Positions 1 to 5,618 of a stretch of 7,207 nucleotides of DNA are shown in pieces. Position 1 is the first letter of the stretch. Each line of letters begins with the position of its first letter. The notes beneath the pieces are model-generated. The model ran no database searches, was not told the DNA's origin, and worked only from the letters and a program-made list of their open reading frames with translations. The stretch lies in contig DPMX01000154.1 of the NCBI GenBank assembly GCA_003540955.1, positions 4,290-11,496 on the forward strand, written 5' to 3'. A program made the translations under genes and the position numbers. The DNA comes from Gammaproteobacteria bacterium (lineage in GTDB: Bacteria; Pseudomonadota; Gammaproteobacteria; Ga0077536).

Positions 1-73
1 AATAACGGTCGAGCATGACGTCGCCTACCACTAATACTCTTCCTGGTCGCCAGTCTCTGATGCGGGAGTTCAT
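1..73 (-). CDS. hldE: HldE-type D-beta-D-heptose 7-phosphate kinase, N-terminal fragment
   Basis: Reading the minus strand from the ATG at 73 gives 24 codons before the window ends: a 12-residue lead (MNSRIRDWRPGR) followed by VLVVGDVMLDRY. This matches the start of E. coli HldE, where 12 residues precede VMVVGDVMLDRY. The motif is the first beta strand and sugar-binding loop of PfkB/ribokinase-family kinases. HldE is a cytoplasmic bifunctional enzyme: its N-terminal domain phosphorylates D-glycero-D-manno-heptose 7-phosphate at C1 and its C-terminal domain adenylylates the product, supplying ADP-heptose for the lipopolysaccharide inner core. The frame closes with a stop at 83-85 just upstream, so the ATG at 73 is the only standard start. 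I see no clear Shine-Dalgarno. The gene diverges from the DUF3108 gene. Only the N-terminus is visible, so a kinase-only relative (HldA/RfaE domain I) or another PfkB kinase cannot be excluded. Confidence 0.8.
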   Translation of the reverse strand, partial: MNSRIRDWRPGRVLVVGDVMLDRY

Positions 74-203
74 GTAAATAATTTATTTCGCGTAGGTTAC
101 AATGAAATTTTAAAATTTAGGATGCTACATTACGATGTTGGAACGATATCACCGATCCTATCACTAAGCGATCGGCTAATCAGTCAAGTAATTATTTATT
201 TCT

Positions 204-923
204 ATGGCACGCTACATAACTACGTTGTTGTGCTCACTGCTTTTTTGTCACTCAGGTATAGCACAAGAATCCTACGTTGCGACCTATAAACTCGTAGTCG
301 GCCGGCTGACGGTGGGGAAAATGGTGCGTTCGTTTAGTATGCAGCCCGATCGGACCTATCGTTTTGAATCGAACTTATACTCAACCGGCCTCGCATCTTT
401 AATCCGAAAAGATGAGCTTTTTGAGACTAGTAGTGGAATATTCCAGCAGGCAAAGTTCTATCCTAGTATCTACACTCACGTTCGCAAAAACAAGAAGAAG
501 CCGCTCAATGTACGCATGCATTTCGACAGAAATAATGGACACGTAGAGACGGTCTCGAATGGAGTCAAATCTCTATCTCCCTTATATGAAGATATGTTGG
601 ATAAACTCATCTACCAAGTAGCAATGATGCATGATTTGAGTATTGGGAAAACAGAATTAAACTACAAAATCATTGATCGGGGTAAAGAAAAAAGCTACGA
701 ACCAATACTTGGTGGGGAGACCGTTATTAAAACGGAGCTGGGACGCTTCACGGCTCGCGAGGTCATCCGTCGCAGCACCGGTGACAAACGTCAAACTATA
801 TTTTGGTGCGCACCAGAATTCGCGTACTTGCCTATCAAAGTAAGCCATCGAGGGAAAAATGGAAACGAAACAGTCGCCCTACTTACAGATTACCGTCGGA
901 TTGATAAGCCCGAACCTCATTAA
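204..923 (+). CDS. DUF3108 domain-containing exported protein
   Basis: This 239-residue protein fits the DUF3108 family, common in proteobacteria and without an established biochemical role. The N-terminus is a plausible Sec signal peptide: a short polar start, a hydrophobic stretch at residues 5-17, and a likely signal peptidase I site after Ala20 (SGIA|QES). The mature part is therefore probably periplasmic. Family-like features are the opening YVATYKLVVGRLTVGK (24-39), the middle segment with EDMLDKLIYQ (129-138), and the C-terminal block TIFWCAPEFAYLPIKVSH (198-215) followed by a strand ending in LLTDYRR. The only cysteines outside the signal region is Cys202, so no internal disulfide is expected. 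The ATG at 204 puts the signal peptide at the very N-terminus; no good Shine-Dalgarno precedes it. The gene diverges from hldE and converges with dsbC. The family call rests on remembered pattern; the function is unknown. Confidence 0.82.
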   Translation: MARYITTLLCSLLFCHSGIAQESYVATYKLVVGRLTVGKMVRSFSMQPDRTYRFESNLYSTGLASLIRKDELFETSSGIFQQAKFYPSIYTHVRKNKKKPLNVRMHFDRNNGHVETVSNGVKSLSPLYEDMLDKLIYQVAMMHDLSIGKTELNYKIIDRGKEKSYEPILGGETVIKTELGRFTAREVIRRSTGDKRQTIFWCAPEFAYLPIKVSHRGKNGNETVALLTDYRRIDKPEPH

Positions 924-980
924 TCGCAAATGCTAAACTAACGTCTCTCCCTTTTCGACCTTATGGGTTGCTATGCGCCA

Positions 981-998
981 AAACGCCGTTGCTACGGC
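981..998 (-). terminator. Possible short intrinsic terminator after dsbC
   Basis: On the minus strand a 5-bp GC-rich stem (GCCGT/ACGGC, 994-998 with 985-989) encloses a 4-base loop and is followed by GTTTT. It lies about 35 bases past the dsbC stop in the gap between two convergent genes. The stem is short and the T run interrupted, so this is tentative. On the plus strand only two T follow the stem, so it probably does not serve the DUF3108 gene. Confidence 0.35.
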
Positions 999-1032
999 TT
1001 GAAATAGAGGCAATCATCATTATTCGCTGATT

Positions 1033-1761
1033 TTAGCTTCTATTAGTAATCAACTTCTTAATCAACTCCTTCGCCGGAACATATCCACCTATCTGGTTAC
1101 CATCGTCTAAGTAAACTGCGGGTGTGCCGCGAAGTCCCATCGCTTCACCCATTCGATAATGCTTTGTTACAGGATTTTCACAGCTCAAAGGCTCGATCGT
1201 GTTTCCTGACTTGGCTACAGTCAGTGCCTTTTGTGGGTTGGAAGAACACCATACAGACACGGCCTTATCGTACGACTCGCTGCCGATTCCAGCGCGTGGG
1301 TACGCTAGATAGCGAACCGCAATCCCAGCATCGTTTAATTGCTCTATCTCCAAATGCATTTTTCGACAATAACCGCAATCGATATCCGTATAAACATACA
1401 AGTGACGTATCGCTTGGCTGTGTTTTGGTGCAAATTCAATCATATTTTCGACGCCCATTTCGAGAAAAGCATCAACGCGTGCCTGAGCCCGTCGACTTTT
1501 CGTGACGTTTTCAAGAGAACTAAGATCAAAAACATCACCGCGGACGAGAAACCGACCGTCCTCACTTATATAGAGGACTGATGGTCCTAATATCACTTCA
1601 TGCAGGCCAGCGAGCGGCCCCGAAGATACGCTAGTAACTGAAGTGCCGGGGAACACTTTTTCGATCGCCTTTACGAGACGTTCGTCTAGAATAGCGTCAG
1701 CTCTGACAGCTTGTACGAGACCCATAAACAGGCATGTGACAACTATCTTACCACCGACCAT
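1033..1761 (-). CDS. dsbC: Thiol:disulfide interchange protein DsbC
   Basis: This 242-residue periplasmic isomerase rearranges wrong disulfides in exported proteins; in the known pathway DsbD keeps it reduced. A signal peptide occupies residues 1 to about 21 (VRA|DA). Next comes the N-terminal dimerisation domain (about 22-85, with SVTSVSSGPLAGLHEVIL), a linker helix, and the thioredoxin-fold catalytic domain (about 118-240). The active site is CGYC at 129-132, within YTDIDCGYCRKMH. The cis-proline loop is RGTPAVY (Pro214). Cys172 and Cys194 match the second, structural disulfide of E. coli DsbC. Length is close to the E. coli precursor (236). The ATG at 1761 has a good Shine-Dalgarno (GAGGA, 1769-1773, 7 bases away). 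It lies 157 bases downstream of xerD on the same strand, a pairing also found in E. coli and Pseudomonas, and may have its own promoter in that gap. DsbG is less likely given the CGYC motif and the xerD neighbour. Confidence 0.96.
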   Translation of the reverse strand: MVGGKIVVTCLFMGLVQAVRADAILDERLVKAIEKVFPGTSVTSVSSGPLAGLHEVILGPSVLYISEDGRFLVRGDVFDLSSLENVTKSRRAQARVDAFLEMGVENMIEFAPKHSQAIRHLYVYTDIDCGYCRKMHLEIEQLNDAGIAVRYLAYPRAGIGSESYDKAVSVWCSSNPQKALTVAKSGNTIEPLSCENPVTKHYRMGEAMGLRGTPAVYLDDGNQIGGYVPAKELIKKLITNRS

Positions 1762-1807
1762 ACTGGTTTCCTCTTGAGATATCTTCGTACATTATTAAGT
1801 AGGGGAC

Positions 1808-1813
1808 ATTATA
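1808..1813 (-). promoter_or_regulatory. Candidate -10 element of a dsbC promoter
   Basis: The minus strand reads a perfect TATAAT here, 47 bases before the dsbC start and inside the xerD-dsbC gap. The hexamer 17 bases upstream (TGGTGT, 1831-1836) is a poor -35. The element sits within an imperfect dyad of GGG(A)..AT and ATTATCCC halves (about 1803-1823). A promoter here would let dsbC be expressed apart from xerD. The -10 match is seen in the sequence; function is inferred. Confidence 0.4.
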
Positions 1814-1918
1814 AAATTATCCCTCTAGCAACACCACGCTGCTGAACGCTTCCTGACCCACACCAACGCGCAATATTTCGAATTCTATTAGAGGTGAGTT
1901 ATATTCGTACGGGAATCA

Positions 1919-2806
1919 TTATCCCCGTGGATGATGGAGCGCGTGCAAATCTTTCAAACGCTCTGCGGCAACATGGGTATATATTTGGGTCGTAGATATA
2001 TCGCTATGCCCAAGAAGCATTTGCACCACGCGAAGATCGGCCCCGTGGTTTAATAAGTGGGTTGCGAATGCATGCCTTAGCGTGTGTGGTGATAAATTTA
2101 AAGAAGCGTCTACTTGGCGCGCATATTTCTTTATCACATACCAAAACGCCTGGCGAGTCATTGCGCCGCCGCGACTAGACGGAAACATAGCATCCGTAAC
2201 CCGTCCCCGCCCAATTTTTGGGCGCGCCTCTTCGAGATATCGTTCGACCCATGTTTGCGCAACCTCTCCGAACGGCACAAGACGCTCCTTACCACCCTTA
2301 CCGACGACACGCACAACGCCTTGACGGAGGTTAACTTCGGTAAGCGTTATATTTACTAATTCTGAAACTCTCAAGCCCGTCGCGTAAAGAATCTCAAGCA
2401 TGGTTCGGTCCCGAAGCCCCAGTATCGTCGAGGTTTTCGGAGCCGCTAGCAATGCCTCTACATCCCGTTCAGTTAGCGCGCGAGGGAGCTTTTGACCTAC
2501 TTTTGGTGAATTAAGTCTCAACGTCGGATCGGTGGGAACAATTCCTTCTCTTAAAAGATAGCGAAAATAGCGTCTTAGCGCTGACAAGCGACGCGCGAGG
2601 GTGCGAGGCGTGTGAGCAACATTTTCACTCATGAAAATCAGTAAATCACGATCGCAAGCTTCGGTCAGCTTGACGGATCGCGCATTCAAGAACGTTTGGA
2701 CATATTTTACGTCAGCTCTGTAGGCATTAACTGTATTTTCGCTAAGTCCAAACTCGACCCAAAGGTGGTCGACAAAACGCTCAATATATGAATCATCATG
2801 TACCAT
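1919..2806 (-). CDS. xerD: Site-specific tyrosine recombinase XerD
   Basis: XerD acts with XerC at the chromosomal dif site, under FtsK control at the septum, to resolve chromosome dimers into monomers. With the chosen start the protein has 295 residues (E. coli 298). The N-terminal SAM-like core-binding domain spans about 5-90, with the family stretch LSENTVNAYRADV (21-33). The catalytic domain spans about 108-288. All catalytic residues are present: Arg146 (ATGLRVSEL), Lys170 (GKGGKERLVP), His241 and Arg244 (SPHTLRHAFATHLL), His267 (LLGHSD) and nucleophile Tyr276 (TQIYTHV). The block HLLNHGADLRVVQMLLGHSD is near-identical to E. coli XerD and favours XerD over XerC. I chose the ATG at 2806 because it leaves seven residues before IERF, as in E. 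coli; in-frame ATGs at 2824 and 2848 would add 6 or 14 residues. None of the three has a clear Shine-Dalgarno. dsbC follows on the same strand. Confidence 0.96.
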   Translation of the reverse strand: MVHDDSYIERFVDHLWVEFGLSENTVNAYRADVKYVQTFLNARSVKLTEACDRDLLIFMSENVAHTPRTLARRLSALRRYFRYLLREGIVPTDPTLRLNSPKVGQKLPRALTERDVEALLAAPKTSTILGLRDRTMLEILYATGLRVSELVNITLTEVNLRQGVVRVVGKGGKERLVPFGEVAQTWVERYLEEARPKIGRGRVTDAMFPSSRGGAMTRQAFWYVIKKYARQVDASLNLSPHTLRHAFATHLLNHGADLRVVQMLLGHSDISTTQIYTHVAAERLKDLHALHHPRG

Positions 2807-2923
2807 AGTCAGACAGCTTAACATTGCCGTGGCATAGGCGGCACACATCTATATTTTCGGATAGGTTTGTTTAATGATACTTTATATCAGCACCAAGATT
2901 ACCAGTAGACGGAGACCTTAAAA

Positions 2924-3280
2924 ATGTTCGAGCCGTGGTCCGACGATAAAAAAGAATTCAGCTCAGACAGCATAAAGCGGACACCGGAAGTCCAGCTAGA
3001 AGTCGATAGCGCAACCAAAAGCCTAGCCCTCTACTACTACCAAACCTGCTGGTTCTGTGGGATCGTAAGGGCGACGATCGAGCGGCTTAATCTCAACATA
3101 GAACTTCGGGACATCCACGACAATACTGGTCACCTTGATCGGCTAGTCCGTGAAGGCGGATCAGGAGTAGTACCCTGCCTTTATATCGGAAACCCAGGCG
3201 GAACCGCCGAGTGGCTTTATGAATCGCAAGACATATCAAACTATCTGGAAGAAAGATTTGGAGCAAAAACGTTAGTCTGA
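2924..3280 (+). CDS. Glutaredoxin/GST N-terminal-domain-like protein with a CWFC motif
   Basis: This 118-residue protein has one thioredoxin-fold domain of the glutaredoxin / glutathione S-transferase N-terminal type. After a polar N-terminal extension (1-32) the fold begins at LALYYYQTCWFCGIVRATIERLN (34-56). The two-cysteine motif is CWFC (42-45), where relatives usually have CP[FY]C. Further family features are the strand IELRDI (59-64), the cis-proline loop SGVVPCLYI (Pro84, with an extra Cys85), and the end WLYESQDISNYLEERF (97-112), typical of glutathione-binding GST-N and Grx2-like domains. The all-helical GST C-terminal domain is absent. No signal peptide or membrane segment is present, so it should be cytoplasmic. 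A glutathione-dependent redox role is inferred; the substrate is unknown. A GGAG at 2911-2914 lies 9 bases before the ATG. The gene diverges from xerD and converges with rplS, so it is its own transcription unit inside an otherwise minus-strand block. Confidence 0.85.
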   Translation: MFEPWSDDKKEFSSDSIKRTPEVQLEVDSATKSLALYYYQTCWFCGIVRATIERLNLNIELRDIHDNTGHLDRLVREGGSGVVPCLYIGNPGGTAEWLYESQDISNYLEERFGAKTLV

Positions 3281-3324
3281 GCCTATTTCCCTATATCGAA
3301 CGCATAGGTATCTGACAATCTAAT

Positions 3325-3675
3325 TCAGCGCTTAATTTTCTCCTTGATCCGTGCTGCTTTCCCACGCAAATCCCTCATATAGTATAACTTGGCTCGCCGT
3401 ACAGCCCCTCGGCGCTTTACGGCGATACTTGATATCAAAGGGCTATAGGTTTGGAACACACGTTCGACCCCTTCCCCGTGTGAAATTTTTCGAACTGTGA
3501 AAGCAGAGTTAAGTCCACGATTACGTCTTGCGATCACAACACCCTCGAATGCTTGAAGACGTTCGCGCGTGCCCTCTTTGACCTTCACCTGTACGACGAT
3601 GGTATCGCCAGGTGCAAACTCTGGAACCTCTCGTTGCATTTGCTCCGCTTCTAGCTCTTGAATGATATTCGGCAT
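3325..3675 (-). CDS. rplS: 50S ribosomal protein L19
   Basis: L19 sits at the interface of the 50S and 30S subunits and contributes to intersubunit bridges. The 116-residue product (E. coli 115) begins MPNIIQELEAEQM and carries the SH3-like barrel typical of the family: FAPGDTIVVQVKVKEGTRERLQAFEGVVIARRNRGLNSAFTVRKISHGEGVERVF, then SPLISSIAVKRRGAVRRAKLYYMRDLRGKAARIKEK. The C-terminal third is strongly basic, as expected for rRNA binding. The frame stays open upstream to an ATG at 3771, but I chose 3675: it matches the family N-terminus exactly and has a Shine-Dalgarno (GGAAGAG, 3680-3686). It is the last gene of the rpsP-rimM-trmD-rplS operon. Here 183 bases separate it from trmD, an unusually wide gap with its own possible promoter. 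It converges with the CWFC protein gene; no convincing terminator is visible in the 44-base gap. Confidence 0.97.
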   Translation of the reverse strand: MPNIIQELEAEQMQREVPEFAPGDTIVVQVKVKEGTRERLQAFEGVVIARRNRGLNSAFTVRKISHGEGVERVFQTYSPLISSIAVKRRGAVRRAKLYYMRDLRGKAARIKEKIKR

Positions 3676-3679
3676 GATT

Positions 3680-3686
3680 CTCTTCC
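3680..3686 (-). promoter_or_regulatory. Ribosome binding site deciding the rplS start
   Basis: The minus strand reads GGAAGAG ending 4 bases before the ATG at 3675, with its GGA core about 8 bases away. No comparable site precedes the longer in-frame start at 3771. Together with the family N-terminus this fixes the short start. Confidence 0.7.
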
Positions 3687-3715
3687 AACCGCGAACGTAT
3701 TTACTAAGGCGCGCG

Positions 3716-3721
3716 ATTGTA
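3716..3721 (-). promoter_or_regulatory. Candidate -10 element of an internal rplS promoter
   Basis: The minus strand reads TACAAT, a 5 of 6 match to the -10 consensus, followed at once by CGCGCGCC. A GC-rich segment between the -10 and the start point is typical of promoters repressed in the stringent response, such as those for rRNA and ribosomal proteins. Transcription would start near 3709, giving a leader of about 35 bases. The hexamer at the -35 distance (AGACCC, 3739-3744) is not recognisable, so the promoter would be weak or activator-dependent. Activity is inferred. Confidence 0.4.
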
Positions 3722-3775
3722 CAACATTTATCGAAGCGGGGTCTCCGATTATTTTGCGCATAAGCAATCAAATTC

Positions 3776-3830
3776 CGGTCGCACCATAGTTTGAGCCCGG
3801 TAAGTGCTCAGGAGGTCAAGTATCTGACCG
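3776..3830 (-). promoter_or_regulatory. Potential structured segment in the trmD-rplS spacer
   Basis: Three short inverted repeats share this segment. CGGTC (3776-3780) pairs with GACCG (3826-3830) and would enclose the rest. TGAGC (3792-3796) pairs with GCTCA (3806-3810) inside it. GGTCA (3814-3818) pairs with TGACC (3825-3829), which competes with the outer stem for the same bases. Transcripts reading through from trmD would carry it; no T run follows, so it is not a terminator. All stems are 5 bp and could arise by chance. Confidence 0.25.
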
Positions 3831-3858
3831 CACCCAACGAATAAGAAGGCTCGAGAAG

Positions 3859-4632
3859 CTATCCATTGTCGTCATTCCGGACGTCACCCCTAGTGCCGAT
3901 TTCAGCTTGAAATTCCTCCAATAAATCTCGGTCATCTTGGCTAAAATCAATAACCTCAAGTAAGTCCGGGCGCTTTAGCCAAGTCCGCCCTAACGATTGT
4001 TTACGCCGCCAGCGTTGAATTTCGGCGTGATTTCCACTGAGTAAAACCGCTGGAACGGATTGATCAGCTATCCGTTCTGGCCTGGTGTATTGTTCGTTCC
4101 TGAGCAACCCATCAGAAAAAGAATCTGTCGCAGCCGACAAATCGTTCCCGAGCGATCCCGGCAACAATCTCACTATCGCATCAATTACCGCCATCGCAGC
4201 AATCTCACCGCCACTTAAGACGTAATCCCCAAGGGACAACTCCATATCGATATCGCGTTCAATCACCCGCTCGTCGATACCCTCATAACGCCCAGCAACC
4301 AGGATTAGATGGTCTATCGAGGTTAATTCAACGATAAGTTGGTGGTCAATTGGACGACCCTGTGGGGATAGGTACACAACTTTAGAGCCGTTGACCGTTA
4401 GTTTACGCGCTGCATTGATGGCTTTACGAAGTGGCGGAACCATCATCACCATGCCGGCTCCTCCACCATACGGGGCGTCGTCAATCTTGCCTTTACCGTC
4501 CACACTATAAGATCGCGGGTCGACCGTATTCAACACAACATGTCCGTGCACCTGGGCTCGGCGAACGATTCCAGTCATCCCAAAAGCTTCAATAAGCTCA
4601 GGAAAGATAGATACGACACTAAACGTGTTCAC
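3859..4632 (-). CDS. trmD: tRNA (guanine-N1-)-methyltransferase TrmD
   Basis: TrmD transfers a methyl group from S-adenosylmethionine to N1 of G37 in tRNAs with a G at position 36, preventing +1 frameshifting; it is usually essential. The 257-residue protein (E. coli 255) is a SPOUT methyltransferase with a trefoil knot. Visible motifs are SIFPEL (8-13), DDAPYGGGAGM (51-61; relatives more often have DDRPYGGGPGM), YLSPQGRP (87-94), AGRYEGIDERV (113-123) and SLGDYVLSGGE (133-143), the last two forming the knot. ATDSFSDGLL holds Asp170, which matches catalytic Asp169 of E. coli, and Arg155 matches its Arg154. The C-terminal block is VLLSGNHAEIQRWRRKQSLGRTW (197-219). The start codon is GTG, 4 bases after the rimM stop, with no clear Shine-Dalgarno, which suggests coupling to rimM translation. 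No in-frame ATG would give the family N-terminus. Confidence 0.97.
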   Translation of the reverse strand: MNTFSVVSIFPELIEAFGMTGIVRRAQVHGHVVLNTVDPRSYSVDGKGKIDDAPYGGGAGMVMMVPPLRKAINAARKLTVNGSKVVYLSPQGRPIDHQLIVELTSIDHLILVAGRYEGIDERVIERDIDMELSLGDYVLSGGEIAAMAVIDAIVRLLPGSLGNDLSAATDSFSDGLLRNEQYTRPERIADQSVPAVLLSGNHAEIQRWRRKQSLGRTWLKRPDLLEVIDFSQDDRDLLEEFQAEIGTRGDVRNDDNG

Positions 4633-4636
4633 AAGA

Positions 4637-5143
4637 TTAATCGTCCGGGTGCCAATCGACTGTCATAAGCCCGCGCTCAAGGTCGACATCCATTACATGA
4701 TGATCTCTAACAAACGGTATTAGGTGTTCTTTCTTGCCGTCGACAACGAGTACATCGTTAGCGCCTGTATCGAACAAGCCGGATACTCTGCCAAGCCTTA
4801 TGCCTTCTACATTAACGACCTCAACGCCCACCAAATCGGCCCAGTAATACTCGCCGTCCGTTTTTTCTGGTAACGCCTCCCGGTCTACAGCAATCTCAGC
4901 GCCAATGTGGGAGCCCGCTTCGGTAGGATCAGTAATTCCGTCAAGTAACGCGACGAGCCTAATGCCCCGTTGGTCGACGCCTATCACTGGAAAAGTCGTC
5001 CACTCACCGCCTACAGACAATTGCCAAATGGGGTACGTAAGTATATTCCTGGGCGGGCGCGTATAGGAATATACCTTAAGCCAGCCGCGAGTTCCGAACA
5101 CGCCGCTAACACGCCCCAACACTATGGGGCTCGACTCATGCAA
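4637..5143 (-). CDS. rimM: Ribosome maturation factor RimM
   Basis: RimM assists maturation of the 3' (head) domain of 16S rRNA in the 30S subunit and binds S19. The 168-residue protein has the RimM N-terminal barrel (about 8-92: IVLGRVSGVFGTRGWLKVYSYT and TDPTEAGSHIGAEIAVDREALP) and a C-terminal PRC-barrel domain (about 97-168: DGEYYWADLVGVEVVN, TGANDVLVV, HLIPFV, MTVDWHPDD). The YYW motif at 99-101 is the conserved aromatic patch known from the family. The start is TTG at 5143: the frame closes with a stop at 5171-5173, no ATG or GTG lies between, and the only nearby ATG (5139) is out of frame. A GTG at 5122 would cut into the first strand. There is no clear Shine-Dalgarno, so initiation is probably weak. 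It lies between rpsP (95-base gap) and trmD (4-base gap). Confidence 0.95.
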   Translation of the reverse strand: MHESSPIVLGRVSGVFGTRGWLKVYSYTRPPRNILTYPIWQLSVGGEWTTFPVIGVDQRGIRLVALLDGITDPTEAGSHIGAEIAVDREALPEKTDGEYYWADLVGVEVVNVEGIRLGRVSGLFDTGANDVLVVDGKKEHLIPFVRDHHVMDVDLERGLMTVDWHPDD

Positions 5144-5198
5144 GATCGTCAGCCAATAGTCCCATCGCGGTCAATCAACTCCGTCCACCGTTTAGGAT

Positions 5199-5224
5199 AA
5201 AACGCGGACGCATTCCGGTCCCGC
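5199..5224 (-). terminator. Terminator-like hairpin between rpsP and rimM (possible attenuator)
   Basis: On the minus strand GCGGGAC (5224-5218) can pair with GTCCGC (5209-5204) through four G-C/A-T pairs, a one-base G bulge and two more pairs, around an 8-base loop. TTTTAT follows after one G. It begins 15 bases past the rpsP stop. This is the shape of a partly efficient intrinsic terminator, which would leave more rpsP mRNA than rimM-trmD mRNA. Structure is seen; attenuation is inferred. Confidence 0.45.
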
Positions 5225-5238
5225 AAATTCCCGATCGC

Positions 5239-5502
5239 TCAGAGCGCCGTCGCAGACCCTTTAGCCTCGTATTGTCTGGCAAGTTTCTTCAGTCGGAGAG
5301 AGGGTTTCGCGCCAACGGAAAGCCAATACGTATATCGCGCATTATCCATCCGAAAACCCTCTTCGTGCTCAACCGCATGGGGGTTAAAGAAACCTAAACG
5401 CTCTATATGGTTTCCATCACGCTTATCACGGCTGTCCGCGACAACTATGTGATAGAATGGACGTGCTTTAGCGCCACCTCGCGCGAGTCTTATGGTTACC
5501 AT
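5239..5502 (-). CDS. rpsP: 30S ribosomal protein S16
   Basis: S16 is an early assembly protein that binds the 5' domain of 16S rRNA. The 87-residue product (E. coli 82) opens MVTIRLARGGAKARPFYHIVVADSRDKRDGNHIERLGFFNP, matching the family almost throughout. It continues with the conserved region around residues 47-70 (EEGFRMDNARYTYWLSVGAKPS) and a basic helix SLRLKKLARQYEAKG. The ATG at 5502 has a Shine-Dalgarno (AGGA, 5510-5513, 7 bases away). It is the first gene of the rpsP-rimM-trmD-rplS operon, with a well-spaced promoter about 60 bases upstream. In many proteobacteria ffh lies upstream of rpsP; here a divergent 5-formyltetrahydrofolate cyclo-ligase gene takes that place. Confidence 0.98.
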   Translation of the reverse strand: MVTIRLARGGAKARPFYHIVVADSRDKRDGNHIERLGFFNPHAVEHEEGFRMDNARYTYWLSVGAKPSLRLKKLARQYEAKGSATAL

Positions 5503-5561
5503 CGAATAGTCCTGCTCCGAAATTTAGCGGCCGTTAGATACTATCAGCCCAAAGGCGGCGT

Positions 5562-5590
5562 ATTGTAAGGTAATCTATGACTGTAGTTAA
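5562..5590 (-). promoter_or_regulatory. Sigma70-type promoter of the rpsP operon
   Basis: On the minus strand a -35 TTAACT (5590-5585, 4 of 6 consensus) and a -10 TACAAT (5567-5562, 5 of 6) are separated by exactly 17 bases. Transcription would start near 5555, leaving a leader of about 53 bases before the rpsP ATG. Position, orientation and spacing make it the best promoter in the window. Not tested experimentally. Confidence 0.6.
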
Positions 5591-5599
5591 GCCCCTCAC

Positions 5600-5618
5600 G
5601 ATATTTAGGCTAAATGTC
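5600..5618. repeat. 19-nt near-perfect palindrome upstream of the rpsP promoter
   Basis: GATATTTAG-G-CTAAATGTC has 9-base arms matching at 8 of 9 positions (the mismatch is T against G) around a central G. It lies 9 bases upstream of the -35 hexamer, centred about 54 bases before the inferred rpsP start point. Size and symmetry suit a dimeric helix-turn-helix regulator. It could equally serve the divergent cyclo-ligase gene. I cannot assign it to a known regulator. Confidence 0.4.

Noticed and set aside
105..118. AAATTTTAAAATTT palindrome between hldE and the DUF3108 gene
   Set aside because: A pure A/T palindrome in an AT-rich gap is expected by chance, and no promoter elements are placed sensibly around it.
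1122..1581. Plus-strand open frames opposite dsbC
   Set aside because: They lie antisense to an unmistakable dsbC and have no family-like motifs; shadows of the real gene.
2082..2359. Plus-strand open frames opposite xerD
   Set aside because: Antisense to the catalytic domain of xerD, no recognisable domain and no ribosome binding site.
2807..2848. Longer XerD starts at 2848 or 2824
   Set aside because: They add 14 or 6 residues absent from E. coli XerD and have no better ribosome binding site. Not fully excluded.
3281..3324. CCTAT/ATAGG inverted repeat between the CWFC protein gene and rplS
   Set aside because: A 5-bp A/T-rich stem with a 17-base loop and no T run; not a credible terminator.
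3676..3771. A 32-residue N-terminal extension of L19 starting at 3771
   Set aside because: The family N-terminus matches MPNIIQ at 3675, which has a Shine-Dalgarno; the extension has no family support and overlaps the likely promoter.
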